Shown here piece by piece: positions 24,286 through 34,575 of a stretch of 64,000 bases of DNA; position 1 is the stretch's first letter, and every line of letters starts with the position of its first letter. This DNA is from Rhizobium sp. CIAT894 (GTDB lineage Bacteria > Pseudomonadota > Alphaproteobacteria > Rhizobiales > Rhizobiaceae), in contig NZ_CP020948.1 in the NCBI RefSeq assembly GCF_000172795.2, positions 62,001 to 126,000 of the forward strand, given 5' to 3'. The translations under genes were made by a program, and so were the position numbers. The notes below the pieces were generated by a model that had not been told where the DNA came from, made no database searches, and was given only the letters and a program-made list of their open reading frames with translations.

Positions 24286-25224
24286 ATGCATCGCTATAAA
24301 TTCGTTCTGACACGGCCGCTGCAATTCCTGCCGGTCGTCTTCGGCATCAGCGTCATCACCTTCATTCTGGTCCGGTTGATCCCCGGCGATCCGGCGCGCA
24401 ACATCCTCGGCACGCGCGCCACACCAGCTGCCCTTGCCAGCATCCGCGCCCAATACGGCCTCGATCAGCCGATGTGGGTGCAATATGTCTATTTCCTCAA
24501 AAACCTCGCCAATGGCGAGATGGGCAAGTCGATCCTCTACAAGATCGATGTGCTGAAGCTGATCGTCACCCGCATCGAGCCGACGCTTGCTCTCGTCGCC
24601 GCGAGTGTCGTGCTGTCGGTGCTGATCGCGGTGCCGATGGCGGCGATCGCTGCGCGCAATGCCGGCCGGGCGCCGGATCATGCGGTGCGCATCGTCTCGA
24701 CCTTCGGCATCGGCTTCCCGCCCTTCTGGCTGGGGCTGATGCTGATTATCCTGTTCAGCGTCGAACTCGGCGTGCTGCCGGTTTCCGGCTATGGCGCCAC
24801 ACTCGGCGAAAAACTCGCGCATCTCGTGCTGCCGAGCCTGACGGTGGCGCTGTCGCTCTCGACCGTGCTGACGCGCAGCCTGCGGGCGGCGATGATCGAA
24901 GCGCTGAAATCGGATGTCGCGACTGCGGCCCGCGCGCGCGGCATGCCCGAAAGCATCGTCTTCTGGCGGCACGTATTGCCGAATTCCCTGGTGCCGACGA
25001 TCAACCTGCTTGCCGTCAACATCGGCTGGCTGATCGGCGGCACGGTGGTGGTCGAGACCGTCTTTGCGCTGCCAGGCATGGGGCAGCTGCTCGTCAGGGC
25101 GATCTTCTCGCGCGACTATATGGTGGTCCAGGGCGTCGCCATGGTCTTTGCCTGCGCCACCGTGCTCATCAACTTCATCGCCGACATCGTCACCGTCGTC
25201 GTCGATCCGAGGGTGAAGCTATGA
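24286..25224 (+). CDS. DppB/OppB-type ABC transporter permease
   Basis: A 312-residue inner-membrane permease of the peptide/nickel class. N-terminal motif RPLQFLPVVFGISVITFIL; LIPGDPARNILG; and the cytoplasmic EAA loop ARARGMPESIVFWRHVLPNSLVPTI split over residues ~225-248. Six hydrophobic segments are visible. It is the first transporter gene after pip2 and overlaps the next permease by ATGA at 25221. The class imports short peptides and related small amides; the solute here is not known. Confidence 0.9.
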   Translation: MHRYKFVLTRPLQFLPVVFGISVITFILVRLIPGDPARNILGTRATPAALASIRAQYGLDQPMWVQYVYFLKNLANGEMGKSILYKIDVLKLIVTRIEPTLALVAASVVLSVLIAVPMAAIAARNAGRAPDHAVRIVSTFGIGFPPFWLGLMLIILFSVELGVLPVSGYGATLGEKLAHLVLPSLTVALSLSTVLTRSLRAAMIEALKSDVATAARARGMPESIVFWRHVLPNSLVPTINLLAVNIGWLIGGTVVVETVFALPGMGQLLVRAIFSRDYMVVQGVAMVFACATVLINFIADIVTVVVDPRVKL

Positions 25225-26072
25225 GCATCGAGGCGATCGTCCCCGCATCTCCAGGCTGGCGCCGGTTCTTCGGCCGGCGGCTGATGCTTGCGCTCAGTGC
25301 CGGCCTGCTGCTGTTCTTCGTCCTGCTGGCGATCGGTGCGCCCGTTATCGCGCCCTACGAGCCGATCATGCAGAATGCCGAGGTGCGCCTGCAGGCGCCT
25401 TCGTTGCTGCATCCCTTCGGCACCGACAATTTCGGCCGCGATATTCTCTCCCGCGTCATCTGGGGTGCGCGTCTCGACCTGCAGATGGCGCTGATCGGCG
25501 TCATCTTCCCCTTCCTGATCGGAACGACGGTCGGCACCATTGCCGGCTTCTTCGGCGGCATCGTCGATGCGCTGTTCATGCGCCTCGTCGATATCATTCT
25601 CGCTTTTCCCTTCCTGGTGCTGATGCTGTCGATCATCGCAATCCTCGGCCCGGGACTCGGCAGCTTCTATATCGCCATGGCGCTGGTCGGCTGGGTTTCC
25701 TATGCGCGGTTGATCCGGGCGCAGATGCTGGTGCTCAAGGGCAGCGATTACGCGGTTGCCGCCGTCAGCCTCGGCTTCAGCCGCAGGCGCATCATGTTCC
25801 GGCATTTGTTGCCGAACGCGATTGCCGGCTCGATCGTCTTTTCCATGTCCGATGCGACGCTGGTGCTGCTCAGCGGTGCTGCCGTCAGCTATCTCGGCCT
25901 CGGCGTTCAGCCGCCGATCGCCGAATGGGGCGTCATGGTCGCCGAGGGCCAGAGCTTCATCACCACAGCCTGGTGGATCACGCTGTTTCCCGGCCTCTCC
26001 ATCGTCTGCCTGGCCTTCGGCTTCAGCATGCTGGGCGATGCGCTCGGCGAATTGCTCGGGGTGCATGAATGA
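25221..26072 (+). CDS. DppC/OppC-type ABC transporter permease
   Basis: A 283-residue partner permease. Family motifs are LHPFGTDNFGRDILSRVIWGA near the N-terminus (in two parts) and the EAA loop AAVSLGFSRRRIMFRHLLPN, then the C-terminal SYLGLGVQPPIAEWG. ATG 25221 overlaps the TGA of the preceding gene, and its own TGA overlaps the ATG of the ATPase gene (26069), showing tight translational coupling. Confidence 0.9.
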   Translation: MSIEAIVPASPGWRRFFGRRLMLALSAGLLLFFVLLAIGAPVIAPYEPIMQNAEVRLQAPSLLHPFGTDNFGRDILSRVIWGARLDLQMALIGVIFPFLIGTTVGTIAGFFGGIVDALFMRLVDIILAFPFLVLMLSIIAILGPGLGSFYIAMALVGWVSYARLIRAQMLVLKGSDYAVAAVSLGFSRRRIMFRHLLPNAIAGSIVFSMSDATLVLLSGAAVSYLGLGVQPPIAEWGVMVAEGQSFITTAWWITLFPGLSIVCLAFGFSMLGDALGELLGVHE

Positions 26073-27772
26073 GCGGCTCCGTGCTCTCCGTCCGCGATCT
26101 CACAGTCAAGGCGTATGTCGATTCCGGCCCGCGCACGCTCATCGATGCGATCTCGCTTGACCTCGGCAAGGGCGAGATCCTCGGTCTCGTCGGCGAAAGC
26201 GGCTCGGGCAAGAGCCTGTTCTGCCGTTCTCTGGTGCGCCTGCTGCCCTCCTCGCTGCTGAAGATCGAAAGCGGTAGCGTACTTCTCGAAGGGCTCGACC
26301 TCATGCGGGTCGACGATGGCGAGATGCTGAAAGTACGCGGCGGCGAGATCGGCATGATCTTCCAGAACCCCACCAGCCATCTCGATCCGGTGATGTGCAT
26401 CGGCGACCAGATCGCCGAGGGCATCCGCTATCATCAGAGGCTCGGTGCTCGCGAGGCCCGCGCGGCAGCGACGGACATCCTGGCGCAGGTCGGCTTTCCC
26501 GATCCGAAGCGTCAGTATGACGGCTATCCGCACGAATTTTCCGGCGGCATGCGGCAGCGGGCGATGATCGGTGTGGCCCTTTCCTGCAATCCGAAAATCC
26601 TGATCGCCGACGAGCCGACCACGGCACTCGACGTGACCATCCAGGCGCAGATCCTGCGGCTGTTGATCGATATTCGTGACCAGCGCGGCCTGTCGATCCT
26701 TCTGATCACCCACGATCTCGGCATCGTCGCCCAGACCTGCGACCGCATCGCGGTGCTGCGCGGCGGCAAGCTCATCGAAGAGGGGCCGAAGCGGGCAATC
26801 CTGGCGCGGCCGCAGCATCCCTATACGATCAACCTGATCAACAGCCACCCTTCCCTGCCGGGCGAGATAGCCGCACCGCCGCTCGAACATGCCGAGGCGG
26901 GCCAGCCGGCGAAGCCATTGCTCGAAATCGACGACCTGCATGTGCGCTTCAGGGCCGGCGGCAGTCTGCTCAAGGGTGGCGGCAAGACGGTCAGCGCCGT
27001 TGCCGGCGTCAGCCTGCAGATCATGCCGGGCGAGACGGTCGGCATCGTCGGCGAATCCGGCAGCGGCAAGAGCACGCTTGCCCGCGCCGTGCTCGGCCTC
27101 ACGCCGCTTTCCTCGGGTCACGTCACCTTCGACGGCGTCGATCTTACGCTGCAGAAAAGCGCGGGTCTTGCAAAGCTCAGGCGCGAAACGGCGATGGTGT
27201 TCCAAGACCCTTATAATGCGCTCAATCCACGGCTGACGATCGGCCAGATGCTGGCCGAGGTGCTGAAGGTACAGGGCAAAGTCGCCAAGGCCGATATTCC
27301 GGCGCGCATCGACGCGCTGCTCGATCTCGTCGGTCTCGAACGCGAATTTGCCGGCCGCAAACCGCGCAGCATGAGCGGCGGCCAGTGCCAGCGGGCCGGC
27401 ATCGCCCGCGCGCTCGCCGTCGATCCGAAGCTGATCATCGCCGACGAATGCGTCGCAGCCCTCGACGTCACCATTCAGGCGCAGATCATCGAACTCTTTC
27501 GCGAACTGACGGCGAAGATGAACCTCACGCTGATCTTCATCGCTCACGATCTGGCGATCGTCCGCAATCTCTGCGAACGCGTCGTGGTGATGTATCGCGG
27601 CGAGATCGTCGAGCAAGGCCGCTCCGAAGAGGTCTTCGCGCGGCCGAAACATGCCTATACGGCGGCGCTGATCGCCGCCATTCCCGACATCGATCCTGAC
27701 AAGCCGCTGCTGCAGGGCATCGGCGACAATCCGCAATCGATGCCGATCCAGCCCATCAAACGCGTGCCATAA
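26069..27772 (+). CDS. Fused DppD-DppF ATPase of a peptide-type ABC transporter
   Basis: A 567-residue protein carrying two complete nucleotide-binding domains in one chain, where Dpp/Opp systems classically use two proteins. NBD1: Walker [10 protein letters not shown], signature FSGGMRQR, Walker [15 protein letters not shown]2: Walker [10 protein letters not shown], signature MSGGQCQR, Walker [12 protein letters not shown], with Cys at the proline position. Both domains have the C-terminal oligopeptide extension ([20 protein letters not shown]). It energises the two permeases before it; the binding protein follows 19 bases later. Confidence 0.9.
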   Translation: MSGSVLSVRDLTVKAYVDSGPRTLIDAISLDLGKGEILGLVGESGSGKSLFCRSLVRLLPSSLLKIESGSVLLEGLDLMRVDDGEMLKVRGGEIGMIFQNPTSHLDPVMCIGDQIAEGIRYHQRLGAREARAAATDILAQVGFPDPKRQYDGYPHEFSGGMRQRAMIGVALSCNPKILIADEPTTALDVTIQAQILRLLIDIRDQRGLSILLITHDLGIVAQTCDRIAVLRGGKLIEEGPKRAILARPQHPYTINLINSHPSLPGEIAAPPLEHAEAGQPAKPLLEIDDLHVRFRAGGSLLKGGGKTVSAVAGVSLQIMPGETVGIVGESGSGKSTLARAVLGLTPLSSGHVTFDGVDLTLQKSAGLAKLRRETAMVFQDPYNALNPRLTIGQMLAEVLKVQGKVAKADIPARIDALLDLVGLEREFAGRKPRSMSGGQCQRAGIARALAVDPKLIIADECVAALDVTIQAQIIELFRELTAKMNLTLIFIAHDLAIVRNLCERVVVMYRGEIVEQGRSEEVFARPKHAYTAALIAAIPDIDPDKPLLQGIGDNPQSMPIQPIKRVP

Positions 27773-27791
27773 CCACAAAGGGAACGAATTC

Positions 27792-29306
27792 ATGACAAAC
27801 AGGTGGAAATCAATCGGGCTCGCAGCCTTGCTCGCCGGCCTGACGCTCAGTGCAAGCTATGCCGAGGCGGCCGGCGTGCTCACCATCGGCCGCCGCGAGG
27901 ATTCGACGACGTTCGATCCGATCAAGACTGCCCAGAACATCGACAACTGGGTGTTCTCCAACGTCTACGACGTGCTGATCCGCGTCGACAAGACAGGCAC
28001 GAAACTGGAGCCGGGCCTTGCCGAAAGCTGGACCACATCGGATGACGGGCTGACCTACACATTCAAGATCCGCGACGCGAAATTCTCCGACGGTTCGCCG
28101 CTGACGGCGGAAGACGCGGCCTACAGCCTGCTGCGCATCCGCGATGACGCCGCCTCGCTTTGGAGCGATTCCTACAAGGTGATCGACACGGCGGTGGCGA
28201 CCGATGCGCACACGCTGACGATCAAACTCAAGAACCCATCCGCGCCGTTCCTTTCGACGCTGGCGCTGCCGAATGCCTCCGTCATCTCCAAAAAAGGCAT
28301 GGAAACGCTTGGCGCAGACGCCTATGGCGAAAAACCGATCGCATCCGGCGCCTTCACGGTCGACGAATGGCGGCGCGGCGATCGTGTCATCCTGAAGAAG
28401 AACCCGAACTTCTGGCAGGCCGATCGCGTCAAGCTCGACGGCGTCGAGTGGATCTCGGTGCCCGACGACAATACCCGCATGCTGAACGTTCAGGCCGGCG
28501 CGCTCGATACGGCGATTTTCGTGCCCTTCTCCCGCGTCGAGGAGCTGAAGAAGGATCCGAACCTCAATGTCGATATCGACGCCTCGACGCGCGAGGATCA
28601 TCTGCTGATCAACCACGCGCATGGCGCGCTCGCCAAGAAGGAAGTCCGCCAGGCGCTGGATCTGGCGATCGACAAGAAGGCGATCGTCGATACCGTCACC
28701 TTCGGCCAGGGCACGGTCGCCAATTCCTATATTCCGAAGGGTGCGCTGTACTATTACGCCGATAATCTGCAGCGGCCTTATGATCCGGCGAAGGCAAAGG
28801 AGCTGCTGGCCGCCGCCGGTGCCTCCGACCTGACGCTGAACTACCTGGTCCGCGCCGGCGACGAAGTCGACGAGCAGACGGCCGTGCTGGTCCAGCAGCA
28901 GCTGCAGAAGGCCGGCATCACCGCCAATCTGCAGAAGGTCGATCCGAGCCAGGAATGGGACATGATCGTTGCCGGCGATTACGACGTGTCGGTGAACTAC
29001 TGGACCAACGACATTCTCGATCCGGACCAGAAGACCACCTTCGTGCTCGGCCACGATTCCAACAACAATTATGCGACCAACTACAAGAACGAGGCGGTGA
29101 AGGAATTGGTCGCCAAGGCGCGTCTCGAACTCGATCCGAAAAAGCGCGAAGAGATGTATGTCGACCTGCAGAAGATGGCCAAGGACGACGTCAACTGGAT
29201 CGACCTCTATTACAGCCCCTATATCAACGTCTCGCGCAAGAATATCGAGAACTTCTACCAGAACCCGCTCGGCCGCTTCTTCCTGGAAGACACGGTGAAG
29301 AACTGA
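27792..29306 (+). CDS. Peptide-type (SBP family 5) periplasmic binding protein
   Basis: A 504-residue class C solute-binding protein. It has a signal peptide ending SASYAEA, the N-lobe motif TIGRREDSTTFDPIKTAQN, the family segment SWTTSDDGLTYTFKIRDAKF, and LAIDKKAIVDTV in the dimer-like region. The final genes of the locus put a peptide/amide importer under probable control of the LuxR solo. In PipR systems the linked binding protein takes part in signal uptake, so this one may deliver the plant-derived inducer. A strong hairpin follows the stop. Confidence 0.9.
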   Translation: MTNRWKSIGLAALLAGLTLSASYAEAAGVLTIGRREDSTTFDPIKTAQNIDNWVFSNVYDVLIRVDKTGTKLEPGLAESWTTSDDGLTYTFKIRDAKFSDGSPLTAEDAAYSLLRIRDDAASLWSDSYKVIDTAVATDAHTLTIKLKNPSAPFLSTLALPNASVISKKGMETLGADAYGEKPIASGAFTVDEWRRGDRVILKKNPNFWQADRVKLDGVEWISVPDDNTRMLNVQAGALDTAIFVPFSRVEELKKDPNLNVDIDASTREDHLLINHAHGALAKKEVRQALDLAIDKKAIVDTVTFGQGTVANSYIPKGALYYYADNLQRPYDPAKAKELLAAAGASDLTLNYLVRAGDEVDEQTAVLVQQQLQKAGITANLQKVDPSQEWDMIVAGDYDVSVNYWTNDILDPDQKTTFVLGHDSNNNYATNYKNEAVKELVAKARLELDPKKREEMYVDLQKMAKDDVNWIDLYYSPYINVSRKNIENFYQNPLGRFFLEDTVKN

Positions 29307-29325
29307 GTTCCGGCAGTTCGTAAGT

Positions 29326-29352
29326 GCTCCGTCGCCGTAAGGGCGGCGGAGC
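29326..29352 (+). terminator. Rho-independent-like terminator of the transporter operon
   Basis: A GC-rich stem (GCTCCGTCGCC pairing with GGCGGCGGAGC, one mismatch) around a short loop, 20 bases after the binding-protein stop, followed by CTGATTTT. It also ends transcription towards the convergent GST gene. Confidence 0.75.
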
Positions 29353-29386
29353 CTGATTTTGCTGCGGACAAGTCGCGGATGCTCGC

Positions 29387-30262
29387 TTACTCGGCAGCCG
29401 CCAGCTTGTCCTGCGTTCTCGTTTCGAAGTCGCTGGCGTCGTGACGTTCATGCAGCTGGCTCGACGGCTCGCCGGAGAGGCGGTTGACCATCCGTCCGCG
29501 TTGCACGGCTGGCCGGCTGTGGACAGCGTCGGCCCAGCGCAGCACGTTCTTATAGTCCTCGACCTGCAGGAACTCGGCCGCTCCGTAGGTCCAGCCCTTC
29601 ACCAGGCCGCCATACCACGGCCAGACAGCGATGTCGGCGATCGTATATTGGCTGCCTGCCAGATACTCGCTTTCAGCAAGGCGACGATCGAGCACGTCGA
29701 GCTGACGTTTCACCTCCATGGCGAAGCGGTCGATCGCATATTCGATTTTGACAGGCGCGTAAGCGTAGAAATGGCCGAAGCCGCCGCCGAGATAGGGTGC
29801 GCTTCCCATCTGCCAGAACAGCCAGGAGAGGCATTCGGCGCGTTCGGCCGGTTCGGTCGGCAGGAAGGCGCCGAACTTTTCGGCGAGATAGGTCAGGATG
29901 GCGCCGGACTCGAAGACACGGATCGGCTTCGGACCGCTGCGGTCCATCAGCGCCGGGATTTTCGAGTTGGGATTGACGGCAACGAAGCCGCTGCCGAACT
30001 GGTCGCCATCGCCGATTTTGATCAACCAGGCGTCATATTCCGCGCCGCTATGACCGAGCGCCAGCAGCTCTTCTAGCATGATGGTGACCTTCTGGCCGTT
30101 CGGCGTGCCGAGCGAATAGAGCTGCAGCGGATGGTGGCCGATCGGAAGCTCCTTGTCATGCGTCGGCCCTGCGATCGGGCGGTTGATGCTGGCGAATTGG
30201 CCGCCGTTCGCCTTGTTCCAGGTCCAGACCTTCGGGGGTGTATAGTCGGCAGAACCGCTCAT
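29387..30262 (-). CDS. yghU: YghU-type glutathione S-transferase / disulfide-bond oxidoreductase
   Basis: A 291-residue member of the Nu-class GST group (YghU/YfcG), which bind two glutathiones and reduce disulfides. N-terminal YTPPKVWTWNKANGGQFASI is characteristic. The thioredoxin fold has LYSLGTPNGQKVTIMLEEL (G-site), NPNSKIPALMD (cis-proline), and FESGAILTYLAEKF. The helical C-domain has LAGSQYTIADIAVWPWYGG. Cytoplasmic, single gene, convergent with the transporter operon. The last ~25 residues are a longer charged tail than in E. coli YghU. Confidence 0.9.
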   Translation of the reverse strand: MSGSADYTPPKVWTWNKANGGQFASINRPIAGPTHDKELPIGHHPLQLYSLGTPNGQKVTIMLEELLALGHSGAEYDAWLIKIGDGDQFGSGFVAVNPNSKIPALMDRSGPKPIRVFESGAILTYLAEKFGAFLPTEPAERAECLSWLFWQMGSAPYLGGGFGHFYAYAPVKIEYAIDRFAMEVKRQLDVLDRRLAESEYLAGSQYTIADIAVWPWYGGLVKGWTYGAAEFLQVEDYKNVLRWADAVHSRPAVQRGRMVNRLSGEPSSQLHERHDASDFETRTQDKLAAAE

Positions 30263-30434
30263 CTTTCAAAACTCCTGGGATTGGTCGGATAGAGCACGGC
30301 GCCCGGTCGGGTGCCGCATTTTTCCTGACATAGCAGAGGCGATGCGGTTTGTCAGAGCTGTCGGGACGGCTTCACACAATCGTCAGAGCCGGCCAGGGAT
30401 CAGATTCACGTCGTGAAGACTGGGCTTTGTTATG

Positions 30435-30449
30435 TACCAAAAATTGGTA
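30435..30449. promoter_or_regulatory. Candidate ParD operator
   Basis: TACCAA-AAA-TTGGTA is a perfect inverted repeat ending 24 bp before the parD start, next to AT-rich promoter-like sequence. ParD antitoxins bind such dyads with ribbon-helix-helix dimers to repress their own operon, so autoregulation is likely. Confidence 0.6.
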
Positions 30450-30473
30450 TATTGGGCCTAAAGGAGATTCAGC

Positions 30474-30722
30474 ATGGCTAGAAATACGTCCATATCGCTC
30501 AGCGACCATTTCGTCAGCTTCATCGACACGCAAGTTCAGGCTGGCCGCTATGGTTCAGCCACTGACGTCGTTCGGGCTGGCCTTCGCCTACTTGAAGAAC
30601 ACGAAGCCAAAGTGAAGGCATTACAGGACGCCTTGATAGAAGGCGAAGAATCCGGCCCTGCCACACCCTTCGATTTCGATGCGTTCAACGCTCGCAAACG
30701 GGCGACGTTCGAGGCGAAATGA
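30474..30722 (+). CDS. parD: ParD-type antitoxin (CopG/ribbon-helix-helix)
   Basis: An 82-residue antitoxin of the ParD/CC2985 family. The N-terminal RHH reads NTSISLSDHFVSFIDTQVQA, then GRYGSATDVVRAGLRLLEEHE. The C-terminal acidic/aromatic tail (PFDFDAFNARKRATF) wraps the toxin. A strong RBS (AAGGAG) precedes ATG 30474. The stop overlaps the parE start (30719), the usual coupling. It represses the operon and neutralises ParE. Confidence 0.9.
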   Translation: MARNTSISLSDHFVSFIDTQVQAGRYGSATDVVRAGLRLLEEHEAKVKALQDALIEGEESGPATPFDFDAFNARKRATFEAK

Positions 30723-31009
30723 CAGGCATCATATTTTCCCCCGCCGCGCAAACCGATATTGACAAGATTTGGGATTACACAGCGACGAGTTGGAATGTCG
30801 ATCAGGCAGAGCGTTACATTCAGGACATAAGAGACGCCTGTCACGAACTGGCGGAGGGAACACGGATGAGCCGTCCCTCAGACATTCGGAAAGGGTACAG
30901 AAAGGTCTCCGTTGGCTCGCATTTTCTGTATTTCAAAAGTAATGATGCGGGCCAGATCATCGTTGTACGCATCCTTCATCAAAGAATGGATGTAGCCAAG
31001 CACTTGTAA
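30719..31009 (+). CDS. parE: ParE-type toxin
   Basis: A 96-residue RelE/ParE-fold toxin; ParE proteins act on DNA gyrase. Seen: FSPAAQTDIDKIWDYTATSW, IRDACHELAEGTRMSRPSDI, RKGYRKVSVGSHFLYFK, and the ending VVRILHQRMDVAKHL, a near-consensus ParE C-terminus. It appears intact, unlike the HigB toxin at the start of the window. The operon may stabilise this part of the replicon. Confidence 0.9.
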   Translation: MTGIIFSPAAQTDIDKIWDYTATSWNVDQAERYIQDIRDACHELAEGTRMSRPSDIRKGYRKVSVGSHFLYFKSNDAGQIIVVRILHQRMDVAKHL

Positions 31010-31156
31010 GGCTGTTGCGGGGATTGCTTGACTATTGCGGTCAGTCGCCGCTTTCCGGCCGTGCAACAATCGCGTCCAGTTGCCCGGTGAGCACGCGGCT
31101 GCCTCGACATCGCCCGCCAGCCTAGCGAAAACATCAACCGGCGGGAAACGACGGCC

Positions 31157-32236
<1,080 letters not shown>

Positions 32237-32257
32237 GATATTTTCCTCAGGTTGCGC

Positions 32258-32638
32258 TCAGGCCGCGCCTTCGCCTTCATGATTGACCGCCGTCCGGGTG
32301 CCGGAGGAAAACATGATCAGGGCGAAGAGCGGTTCGGTGCCGAGTGCGCGCGCCCAATGGCGGACATTGCGGGGAATGCGGATGGCGTCGCCGGCTTCGA
32401 GCCGGTAAAGGGCGTCGCCGAGCTTGTGTTCGCAAAGGCCGGAAACGACGTAAAGGATCTCCTCGCAATCGGGATGCGAGTGCAGCTGGTTGCGCTCACC
32501 GGGATTGATGCGGCAGGTGCCGAAGGTCATCTCGGCGCCGGGCGTGCCCTCGCCGGTGATCTTCCAGTTGAGTTCGCCCCATGTAGTCGGCATGAATTCG
32601 CCGCCGGCTTTCCTGAAAATAATATCGGTCTCGCTCAA
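32258..32638 (-). CDS. Cupin-domain protein
   Basis: A 126-residue single cupin. Metal-binding motif 1 is visible as QLHSHPDCEEILYVVSG (His-x-His, then Glu), motif 2 region as RIPRNVRHWARALG. Small cupins act as sugar isomerases, epimerases or binding proteins. In an operon with a sugar transporter and a Gfo/Idh/MocA oxidoreductase it probably acts on the imported carbohydrate or its oxidation product. No signal peptide. Confidence 0.8.
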   Translation of the reverse strand: MSETDIIFRKAGGEFMPTTWGELNWKITGEGTPGAEMTFGTCRINPGERNQLHSHPDCEEILYVVSGLCEHKLGDALYRLEAGDAIRIPRNVRHWARALGTEPLFALIMFSSGTRTAVNHEGEGAA

Positions 32639-32653
32639 GGCGGTCCCTCCCCG

Positions 32654-33745
32654 TCAGAGATTGGTGGTGACGCCGGCATCCGTGCGTCGGTAAAATTCGA
32701 AGAGCTTCATGATCTCGCGGGCGATTTCGAGCGTGCCCCGGGTTATCGATGTGCCGGAAAGGATCGCATCCGTCAGATGCAGGATCTCGGGCACATAGCC
32801 GAGATAGAAGAGATTGTTGTTGTAGAGCTGGCCGAGCGAATGCTCCGGCTCGTAGATGAGCGCGGCATTCTCGTCCGGCTGGATGAAGCTTGCGGCGCGG
32901 CCGTAAGAGGGCAGGTCCGCCTTGCGGAAGTAGGTCAGCCGGCTGCCGTTTTCGACGATGGCATTGGCGCCTTCGCCGATGATCTCCACCCGCTCGAAGA
33001 TGCTACCGCCGGATTGGCCGGCGGCAAGGTGCAGCGTGCCGATCGCGCCGGAGCGGAAGCGCAGGCTGGTGACGGTGGCTCCCGTCAGCGCTTCCCATTC
33101 GTAGCCTGCGCGTTCGATTTCTCCGCCGAGAAAATTGAGGATCGCGCCGGGATGATAGATGTGGTCGAGGAAGCTCTGCATCCTGACGAGATCGACGCGC
33201 TCTTCAGGCTTCGGCAGACTCTGGGGATAGCGGACGTTGATCGAGGTCAGCCTGCCGAAGCCGGGCGAGCCGATCAAATCCTTGAGCTTCTCGATCGTGG
33301 GGAAGAAGGTCTTCTTGAGGCCGGTCATCACCATGCGGCCGGCCGCCGTACTTGCCGCCTGCAGTTGTTCGATATCGTCGATGCTTGCCGCCGTGGGCTT
33401 TTCCATCCAGACATGCGCGCCGGCTGCCAGCGTGTCGAGCGCCAGATCGGTCGCCTGCACCCGGCCGTCTGGATGATAGGCGGTGACGAGAAAGACCAGC
33501 TCCGGCTTTTCCTGCTCCAGCATCTCGCGGTGATCGGTATAGGCTTTGCCGGCGCCGAAAAGCTTGGCGAATTTTTCGGCGCGGCCGAGATCGAGATCGC
33601 AGATGCCGGCAAGCTCGACCGGCGCATAACGCAGCGCCGGATAGACATTGCGATAGGCATGGCCGCCGGCGCCGATGAAGCAGGCCTTGATGCGATGGTC
33701 GAATTCGAAATTGTAGCGGATTTCCCGCTGTACGTGGTGCGACAT
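32654..33745 (-). CDS. Gfo/Idh/MocA-family NAD(P)-dependent oxidoreductase
   Basis: A 363-residue sugar or polyol dehydrogenase. Dinucleotide fold FIGAGGHAYRNVYPAL (~23-38), LAGICDLDLGRAEKFAKLFG, and the family EKP motif in VWMEKPTAAS (115-117). The C-terminal alpha/beta domain includes FLDHIYHPGAILNFLGGEIE with a likely catalytic His. It begins three bases after the second permease stop, so it is part of the uptake operon and likely oxidises the imported sugar or inositol-like compound. Confidence 0.9.
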   Translation of the reverse strand: MSHHVQREIRYNFEFDHRIKACFIGAGGHAYRNVYPALRYAPVELAGICDLDLGRAEKFAKLFGAGKAYTDHREMLEQEKPELVFLVTAYHPDGRVQATDLALDTLAAGAHVWMEKPTAASIDDIEQLQAASTAAGRMVMTGLKKTFFPTIEKLKDLIGSPGFGRLTSINVRYPQSLPKPEERVDLVRMQSFLDHIYHPGAILNFLGGEIERAGYEWEALTGATVTSLRFRSGAIGTLHLAAGQSGGSIFERVEIIGEGANAIVENGSRLTYFRKADLPSYGRAASFIQPDENAALIYEPEHSLGQLYNNNLFYLGYVPEILHLTDAILSGTSITRGTLEIAREIMKLFEFYRRTDAGVTTNL

Positions 33746-33747
33746 GG

Positions 33748-34575
33748 TCAGCCCTTGATTGCTCCCTGCGTCAGCCCCTCGGTGAAACGGCGCTGCATCA
33801 GGATGTAGAGAAGAATGATCGGCAGGAACGAAATGACGGTCCCTGAGAAGACCAGGCGGTAATCCGAGGCATAGGTGCTGGCGAAACGGACGAGCCCCAG
33901 CGGCAGCGTTTGGACCTCAGGGCTGATCAGCACGATCAGCGGCAGGAAGAAATCGTTCCAGGTGGAGAGCGCGCTGATGATGACGAGCGCCTGCACCGCC
34001 GGCGTGGAGATCGGCAGAAAGACCTTGGTGAGGATCTGGACATGCGAAGCGCCGTCGATCTTGGCGGCCTCGATCAGATCATCCGGCACGCCGATGAAGA
34101 AGCTCCGCATCAGGAATATGCCGAAGGGAATGCCGTTGCTGACCTGCACCAGCACGATACCAGCAAGCGTGTTGACGAGGTTCAATCCGAAAAGCACCTG
34201 GTAGAGCGGGATGACGATCGCCTGGACCGGCACGGTCAGCCCGAGGATGAAGGCATAGAACAGCCATTCCCGGCCGGGAAAACGGATCTTGGCAAGGGCA
34301 TAACCGGCCGGCGCGCAGGTGACGAGCGACAGGGCGACGACACCGATGAGGTTGATGAGGCTGTTACCGACGAGGTCGCCGAAGCCGCCGATCTGCCAGG
34401 CGTCCAGATAGTTCCGCCACATCAGGTCGGCGGGCCAGGTGAAGGGGTCGGCCCGGCCGATCTCGGCCTCAGTCTTGAAACTCGAAATTAAGAGCCAGAC
34501 AAAGGGGGCGAGGATCAGGATCAGAACAGGGGTCAGCGCCAGCGCCACCGGCCATTCGCGATTGCGCACACTCAT
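33748..34575 (-). CDS. MalG/UgpE-type sugar ABC permease
   Basis: A 275-residue CUT1 permease with six membrane segments. N-terminal ALTPVLILILAPFVWLLISSF; the EAA loop is EAAKIDGASHVQILTKVFLP (~168-187); the C-terminus is LYILMQRRFTEGLTQGAIKG, the standard MalG ending. Its ATG overlaps the stop of the partner permease (34572). Confidence 0.9.
   Translation of the reverse strand: MSVRNREWPVALALTPVLILILAPFVWLLISSFKTEAEIGRADPFTWPADLMWRNYLDAWQIGGFGDLVGNSLINLIGVVALSLVTCAPAGYALAKIRFPGREWLFYAFILGLTVPVQAIVIPLYQVLFGLNLVNTLAGIVLVQVSNGIPFGIFLMRSFFIGVPDDLIEAAKIDGASHVQILTKVFLPISTPAVQALVIISALSTWNDFFLPLIVLISPEVQTLPLGLVRFASTYASDYRLVFSGTVISFLPIILLYILMQRRFTEGLTQGAIKG

Noticed and set aside
23341..24972. Long antisense frame opposite pip2 and the DppB permease
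   Set aside because: Shadow of well-supported genes; Arg/Asp/His-rich composition typical of antisense translation.
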